Below are positions 58,114-64,000 of a DNA stretch of 64,000 bases, one piece after another. This DNA is from Prunella strophiata (taxonomy: Eukaryota > Chordata > Aves > Passeriformes > Prunellidae): NCBI GenBank assembly GCA_036583965.1, contig JAZBQD010000001.1, positions 29,050,597-29,114,596 on the forward strand, read 5' to 3'. Both the position numbers and the translations under genes were made by a program. Within the stretch, counting starts at the first letter, position 1. The number at the start of each line of letters is the position of its first letter. The notes beneath the pieces were generated by a model, which saw only the letters and a program-made list of their open reading frames with translations, had not been told where the DNA came from and searched no databases.

Positions 58114-59557
58114 AGGCCATCTCCTCCTGCACCCTGACTGGTGGTTAATTGCTTTTTGGTCCACTGACTCCTCTCAGAATACACCCATATTTCCACTTAT
58201 GCTTTCTTTCTTTTTTCCCTACATTCTATTGCATCTAAGATCCATTATTCTAATTCCTTTTCAGGAAGGTCCTCAAAACAATGAGGACCTTATTGCTCTT
58301 ATTTTCCCTCTGTCACTCTTAAGATGTAAACTAAACCCTTACACCCTGACTACTCCCTGCAGATTCCTATTCTGTCCCTTCTTCCATCAAACTCCCTGGA
58401 CTTTTTGTACTGAGTTTTAGTCAATAAGGACATTAACTCCCTTTATTCCTATTTTACTATTAAAATGGCACTGTTCTTGTCTGAAGATAAGACCATGTAC
58501 AGAACTTTATAGACTTTAGCATCAATGAAACCTTATTGAGGACCTCAGCAACTGTTGAGCAATTCCCTCCATTTCTTGTTGGAGAAAGAGTATATAAGTC
58601 ACAAATGCACAAATACAAATGACCATGCAGCAACTCTGCTACTGTTCATGAGGTTAATTAAGTTGTAGGGAAAGAAAACCAGGCTTCCAACATCATACCA
58701 AACTTCCTTGTCAATATAGACTTCATATTAGCTAAAAAAACCACAAACAACACCTCATTATCTATTTTTCTTTCCTAGAAAAACCTTGCTTGAGAAGTTG
58801 TCTTAACACTTGCTTCACATCCATTGAAAAAAACCTCAAAAACCCAAAAGCACCCCAAGTACTTTGGAGATTGCCACCACCCTCTTTGTGTTTTGGAGAC
58901 TGCATTCATGTGAGAGATATTCAATATTTGCTACTGTAATAAAAGCATAAACTATTAGTTGGATAGTAGATCACTTATGAAAGACATCACCTCTTTGTTA
59001 TGTGTAGTCCCACAATCATATTTACCTCCATGATGGTGACCACAAGGCAAGCTCACAATGCATGTAACAGCACAAATCAGGAAACTCAAACTAGTGCATT
59101 CACATTTCACATTGTCTGCTCCACCATCCACCAGAGCCAACCCTTTGGAGCGTAATAAAGTGAAGGTATTATAATTAGAGAGTTCATAATGCCATTTAAT
59201 CAAGTGTGGAGCTGGAGCACAGTGGGTTGTATACCAAAGACAAAACCACATGAAGCAGTACAATGCTGAGTGCAAGAAAGGGCACACATATTCTTCAGGG
59301 AAAATAACAAGTTACTACAAAGCCCTGTTTGTTTTCAAGTACTCAGTCTAGAGTTTGTATACTAGGTAATTTTGCATCATGAAAATAAGTTATTTCATAA
59401 ACTGAAAATGAAGTAAGACCACAAAAATGTCTTTTGATTCTTACAGCCAGAAAACCCCAGTTTCAAGTTCTTAATTTGTGAATTAATTCTTTGTAGTTTT
59501 ACTGGAAGAATTAATTGTGCTTCAACAATATTATAATTATTTTTTTACTACAGCTTA

Positions 59558-59640
59558 TTATTTACAAAGTGCTTTATAATAACTAACCAGTTTCTGTGAC
59601 ACCTGTGGCAGTCTCCATGTAGTGAGAGGAGAGGCTGAGA
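59558..59640 (-). repeat. possible MIR-type remnant
   Basis: TTTACAAAGTGCTTTATAAT followed by GAGAGGAGAGGCTGAGAC resembles the MIR tail (AAGCGCTTTACA) and the GGGAAACTGAGGC word in reverse orientation, with a gap. Much weaker than the copies at 24175 and 29547. Confidence 0.25.
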
Positions 59641-60639
59641 CAATAGTATCCTGAGCTATCAACAGAAGAACAGCTAAGCCAAGTGAAATCAGGAACAAAC
59701 AGAAGACTTCCACAATCAGCCCATTTTTCCAGGGGTCACATGCTTAGCACAATCAAGATAATGATGTAAATGCCCTTTCCTGTGTCTCAGAACTGGACTG
59801 GGAATTACCCTGATTCCCTCCCATGAAACAAAGTATATTTAAATTAAAAAAAAAAATTAGTCAGAACTCAGGAACGCCCCTTTGCAAATGGGAAGGATCA
59901 GACACTGACTTACATGTTTTAGATCCTGACAAATCTGAAAGATCTTGCAGATCTGCCAGCCCAGAACTTGTGGTGCCAGAAGGCAGCAGTGAAGCCAGCA
60001 CACCAGGAAGGGTCCTAATGACTACTGCTCGTCCCCTCTCTGATACACCAGAGATGTCTGGCATTATTCTTCATAGAAATAAAGACTACTCCTGTCCTAA
60101 GCAACCTCTATTTTAATCATACCATAATGTTTTTAGGAAAACATAAAAAATAGTTTCCATATTATGTATGGAGAAACTTGCTTGACAAACACAGGAGCAT
60201 CACCACTCAATGTTCCAAAAAACCCTCATGGGAATTGGAGCACAAAGTGTTATAGACCTTATCTTGATTTTGATTTGGGATTGTCAGAGGCCAAATATAA
60301 TTTTTCCTTTCAATACATAAAGAACAATAAATACCCCTAATCTATGTATCCAATATATCAGGTAAATCTAAAACCAGCACAAGCAACAGTTGAAAAAAAC
60401 CTAACAGAAAAATGATGTGGCAGCACAGAACTTCCAAAACTACTCATGGGCAAGTGAGAGTCTTCAGACTGAAGCATTATTTGAAGATTACACCTATAAC
60501 AGCACATTCTCAAATGGCTGCAAATCAAGAAATGAAAAGGTCTGAGCTAAAACAGAGTCTGATTTAACAGCCATTAAGGCTGCAGAACAGACTCCCATGG
60601 GCTTTAGCCAGCAATGGCAGCACCCCAGTGACACCACAC

Positions 60640-60720
60640 ACAACCTCCCCGCGCCTCTCAGCTTATTTGTGTGACAGCTCCGCGCTCAGCCGAGCCCAAA
60701 ATAGCCAGGTGTGACCTTTC
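60640..60720. other. short CpG cluster
   Basis: Five CpGs in about 45 bp (60650-60692), followed by an AAAATAGCC word and GTGACCTTT, a nuclear-receptor-like half-site. Too short for a CpG island; possible small regulatory element. Confidence 0.3.
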
Positions 60721-61211
60721 CTCTGCCTGGGCATTCTGCACAGACAACAGCATTTCAACTCCTAATGGCCAAGAAAGGACTTGGCAGACTGAGAGCCAAT
60801 TTCACCATACACTGTAGAGTCCCACACAACCTTTGCCACCTCTAGAGAAGCACTGGATCACGAACCATTTACCTTACCACATCTTCAAACTTTTACAGAC
60901 TAGTTTCTTCCTTCCCTGCCCATCATGCTCAAATCCTTTTTCATGTTTAAAGCAAGAAAGCCACAGAGATCACATGCTTTTATTGCTAATTCCCAAGCAG
61001 CTCATTAATTTAAGAACTTCCATTGATTTTATTGGGTCATTTACACATTTAAAATACTTAGGTGCTTAAGTTCTGTAGGAATGAGTAGTCCAAAACATTT
61101 CCTATTGTCCTGAAAGGGAAATGCTATGTTTGCACATCTGCACTCTAAAAAGTATTACTTGAAACATGGGAGAATGCTTAAAACAAAAGAAAAATACAAT
61201 TTGAAGTACAC

Positions 61212-61240
<29 letters not shown>
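61212..61240 (+). repeat. poly-A run (A29)
   Basis: Twenty-nine uninterrupted A residues, the longest homopolymer here. I looked upstream for a processed pseudogene and saw no long open frame or recognisable mRNA end. CR1 elements do not end in poly-A, so a microsatellite is the simplest reading. Confidence 0.9.
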
Positions 61241-61244
<4 letters not shown>

Positions 61245-62689
61245 GGACAAGTAGTTCAACCCTCCCTTAACAGACATACACCAAAATTCACAGCTTTGAA
61301 ATGGATGAAATTAAAGTCTGATCTTTATAGTGGAGATAAATGTTTGTCACCTTAATTTCCAATATGCTATTTTTCCATAATTATGGGGTATATTCCCAGT
61401 TCAGTCTGAGGAATATTTAGGCACATGATGTTAAGCACAAAACTTGAGGAACATTAATCAAGTCAAAATGTTGCAGAATACTTTAGCCACAAAGTGTAGC
61501 CCCCATTGAACAGGACACACAGTTCAGATAAAAAACATGCTGTTCTAATATCCTTAGGGATTTATCCTGCCAGCACTAACTGATAGTTTTGCTTAGGAGA
61601 GACACTGGCAAAACAGAGCAACAATAAGGACAAAATGTACCTGAGATCCTTTATTGAAGCAGGTAATTTTAATGAATGCTTCATTCTACTGCTTTTGACT
61701 GTGCCATGATACTAACCTGTTTAGATTCACATCTGTTTCACTCTGCTTGCATGTGCAGTGTTGATTCCACAAACATCCCACAAGGCCATTTACACCAAAG
61801 AGTATCTGTGGCTGTACTGATTACATACCTCAAATGCCATCCATGTCTGTCTTTCTGAAAGTCTGCAGCACCTTGTTTAAAAGTCAAGCTTTTTAAGAGC
61901 TACAAACTGGCAAACTCAAAAATCAGCACCCAAAGCCAAAATGGAAGGTACCTATTTTTCTGTATGTTCAACAGAAAATTTTGATTTTATTATTTTCTCT
62001 TGCTCTGTTAATTGCTATCTAAAATATTAGCCCTTTACTTACACCATAGTTTCTTGTTAATGCATCAAAGTGAAAACCAAATGCAGCTGTTCAATGTGGA
62101 TTAAAACTATTTGGCATCCAGTTCAAATAAGTGAGTCTTCCACACCTAAACGCATTGCATCACACCTCCTATTTTTTTATTTCAGTCACTTTAATTTTCC
62201 CTTAGGCAAGACACTAGAATAATCACTTAATTGTTACAATTACTGACAATGACCCTCAGAAGGTGACAGCATTTTGATCCCATTTGATTACATTAGTCTT
62301 AATAGATCCTAATGAAAATACAAGTAAATCCTTTTTCTTATCACTCATTACTTTCAGCAGTCACTATAACTTAACTGCTCAAAGGGCTTTAAAGCACACA
62401 CAGAGCACAAATGAAAGAACTTGCCTTTCAGATACACCTTTTATTTAATTCACTGAACGAGTTTAGGGAAACCCTAAAAACAAATTCCCAAGTGTCCCAA
62501 GATAGAGCTGTCACAGTGCCAGCTGGGGTTAACCCTGTACAACACTGACAGCACAGCAGCAGCCCACAGGAGAAAAGAGCCAGGAAGGTGTCCACCCAAG
62601 AGCTCACATTCTAAGCAAAATCAAATAAACAGGGTGCACCTGGAAGGGCATAAAAGAAAATAAATATGACTATTATTACTGAGTGACTT

Positions 62690-62830
62690 CTTGCTGACAT
62701 TGCAGAAGTGTTGAGTTGTTGGGTGGAATTTGAGCCGAGCAAGCAGGGAAAGGAAAATCTTATAAGGAAGCATGTCCCATGTGCAGAAGGTGATGCCAGC
62801 AAAGGAGTGAAGACTGTCATGGGAGAAGCA
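62690..62830. repeat. possible very old interspersed repeat
   Basis: GTGGAATTTGAGCCGAGCAA and later GCCAGCAAAGGAGTGAAGAC are words of the kind seen in old amniote interspersed repeats (GTGACATTTGAGCTGAG... and ...GCAAAGGC...). I cannot name the family with confidence. Confidence 0.25.
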
Positions 62831-63198
62831 GGTGGCCAGAGCATCAAGACACAGTACTGAAAGAACAGCTTTCTGTCAAAGACGGTCATCTACAGGTGCT
62901 CACATCCACAGTGCCTGGAATTGCTCTGGCAAGCCAAACACAAATGCTCAGCTCCAGTGGGTAGCTGTCATCTGTATTTTCCTGTCTGATGGCACCTTCA
63001 GAAAACAGAGGTCCTGATGTGAGAAATCAGAGTAGCCCACAAATGAGCCAACTGTGCTGAAATCTGGTTTGACTGCAGAGGTCAGGACAGCTCATCAGCC
63101 AGCTGCTCTGCTATGTAAGTGTAACGAGACACTCGCAGCTCGCTGCCCCTCCAGTGTAATTGCACATCTTGTTCTTTGTAATCATCCTCACCACTCAT

Positions 63199-63300
63199 AT
63201 GCTGCTGTAGAGACAGAACTAATCCTCCCAGATCCCACTGAGAGGCAGGCAGAAAGTATCACCATCTCCATTTTGCAAATGGAGAGAAATATATATTGCC
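63199..63300 (-). repeat. MIR-type SINE remnant
   Basis: GAGAGGCAGGCAGAAAGTAT followed by CATCTCCATTTTGCAAATGG matches, in reverse orientation, the MIR order GAGGTAGGTATTATTATC then CCCCATTTTACAGATGG. Confidence 0.5.
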
Positions 63301-64000
63301 TCCAGGAGTCAGTTAATGAGTGGAATAACCTGATGCACTTCCACAGGCCTGGGAGGATTCAGCCTCATGCTCACCACTGGCCAACTTGGCCAGCACAGGT
63401 CAAGCCATTTATCAAAAGCTATAGGGTGTTATTGAGAGATACAGGGTGAAAACTTACAGTGCTGAAGTGTGCTTTGTTCTCAGGCTTCTGTAAAAAAACA
63501 CACCCAGTAAATACCTTTGGCAGGTTGATTTGGGATTTTTTCTTCCTGGAGTCTGGGGGCCTAAAGGTTTTTTTGTCATCATTTTGGGGTTTGTTTGTTA
63601 GTAAACCAATCCATAAGGTATTCTAATGAAAAATAAACTAAAAATTTTGCTACAGTTTCTCAAGTAGAAGAGAAACTATCCATAGTTTTACCAATCCTGA
63701 AAATAAGCACAATTATTACTTAGTTTATGCAGCATCCAGAAAATAAAATGGTAGCTACTACTGGAAGAGAGAAAGTGACTTATAAATGAAATGTACGAAA
63801 AGAGAGGGCAGCAATATACAAATGACATGATGTACATACAGGAAATAATGAAATGAGAAAGTAGCACAATATCTTTTTTGTTGTACGAGGCCACAAATGC
63901 CCTGGGGTAAAGGGAGAAAGCTTCAATAGTCATTTGTTATTATTTTTAAGGTCTCAAAATTAAAATTGGATAAGTGTAAATGGTTATTTCTGTGTTTAAA
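63301..64000. other. non-coding AT-rich stretch to window end
   Basis: No supported gene. A 131-codon plus-strand frame (63054-63449) overlaps the MIR remnant and so is unlikely to be coding. A donor-like CTAT|GTAAGT lies at 63114 without a clear acceptor. The last 500 bases are AT-rich with T runs. Confidence 0.55.

Larger units (their letters stand above)
57241..59555. other. non-coding stretch
   Basis: No supported gene. Overlapping frames at 57315-57587 (three phases) coincide with slightly raised GC. The region includes a G-rich run (57636-57656) and a 9-bp hairpin (58090-58113). The longest open frame (110 codons, minus, 58955-59287) has no recognisable domain. Confidence 0.55.
59641..62689. 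other. non-coding AT-rich stretch
   Basis: No supported gene. A 97-codon plus-strand frame at 59823-60116 has a coding-like Ser/Glu/Asp/Pro mix over its last 75 codons, but the upstream sequence is A-rich and offers no good acceptor. It includes a short CpG cluster at 60650-60692 and the A29 run at 61212. Confidence 0.55.

Noticed and set aside
61080..61240. Processed pseudogene ending in A29
   Set aside because: No recognisable mRNA-like sequence, no AATAAA at the right distance and no target-site duplication were seen.
63054..63449. 131-codon plus-strand open frame
   Set aside because: It overlaps a MIR-type remnant and shows no domain.
1..64000. tRNA, rRNA, common microRNA and CRISPR signatures
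   Set aside because: I looked for box-B words with cloverleaf context, a few familiar microRNA words and regularly spaced repeats. None was found beyond the SINE-like motif at 2308.

Overview
This window reads as vertebrate nuclear DNA, most likely from a bird. It is AT-rich, CpG-depleted and intron-sized, with no operons and no convincing continuous gene. There are almost no interspersed repeats: I see no Alu-, B1- or L1-type sequence. The repeats I can support are a few decayed ancient amniote fossils (MIR-type, CR1/L3-type and a tRNA-like SINE). That sparse, ancient repeat content is typical of avian chromosomes; a turtle or crocodilian is less likely but not excluded. I cannot name the locus.

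Most of the window is ordinary non-coding sequence, probably intronic or intergenic. It is broken up by 200-450 bp GC-rich patches (about 8.3, 12.0, 16.2, 23.5, 34.4, 41.2, 45.8, 47.0, 48.9, 50.0 and 53.3 kb), by simple repeats and homopolymers (A29 at 61.2 kb, G21 at 51.3 kb), and by short stretches that keep CpGs inside AT-rich sequence and may be conserved elements. One real CpG island (46.01-46.56 kb; 32 CpGs counted) is the best promoter candidate. Smaller CpG clusters lie at 22.0 and 60.65 kb.

No open reading frame shows a recognisable domain, so I annotate no CDS. I did find splice-site arrangements that ORF length alone would miss. Three short minus-strand candidate exons have good acceptors and donors (28415-28496, 22191-22275, 19952-20038). 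Several plus-strand acceptors are followed by open frames (20642, 26045, 32060, 41960, 52761). Such pairs also arise by chance in introns, so all are hypotheses. In six sampled 60-base lines the plus strand has A+C above G+T (198 versus 162), which would fit transcription from the minus strand.

Layout: 0-8 kb AT-rich with a tRNA-like SINE; 8-16 kb GC patches and a perfect RFX X-box match; 16-30 kb candidate exons, MIR-type fossils and a quadruplex-prone GC block; 30-41 kb AT-rich with a CR1/L3-type fragment; 41-54 kb GC patches, the CpG island and a long G run; 54-64 kb AT-rich with poly-G, poly-A and MIR-type remnants. Nothing here amounts to a demonstrable new multi-gene system.
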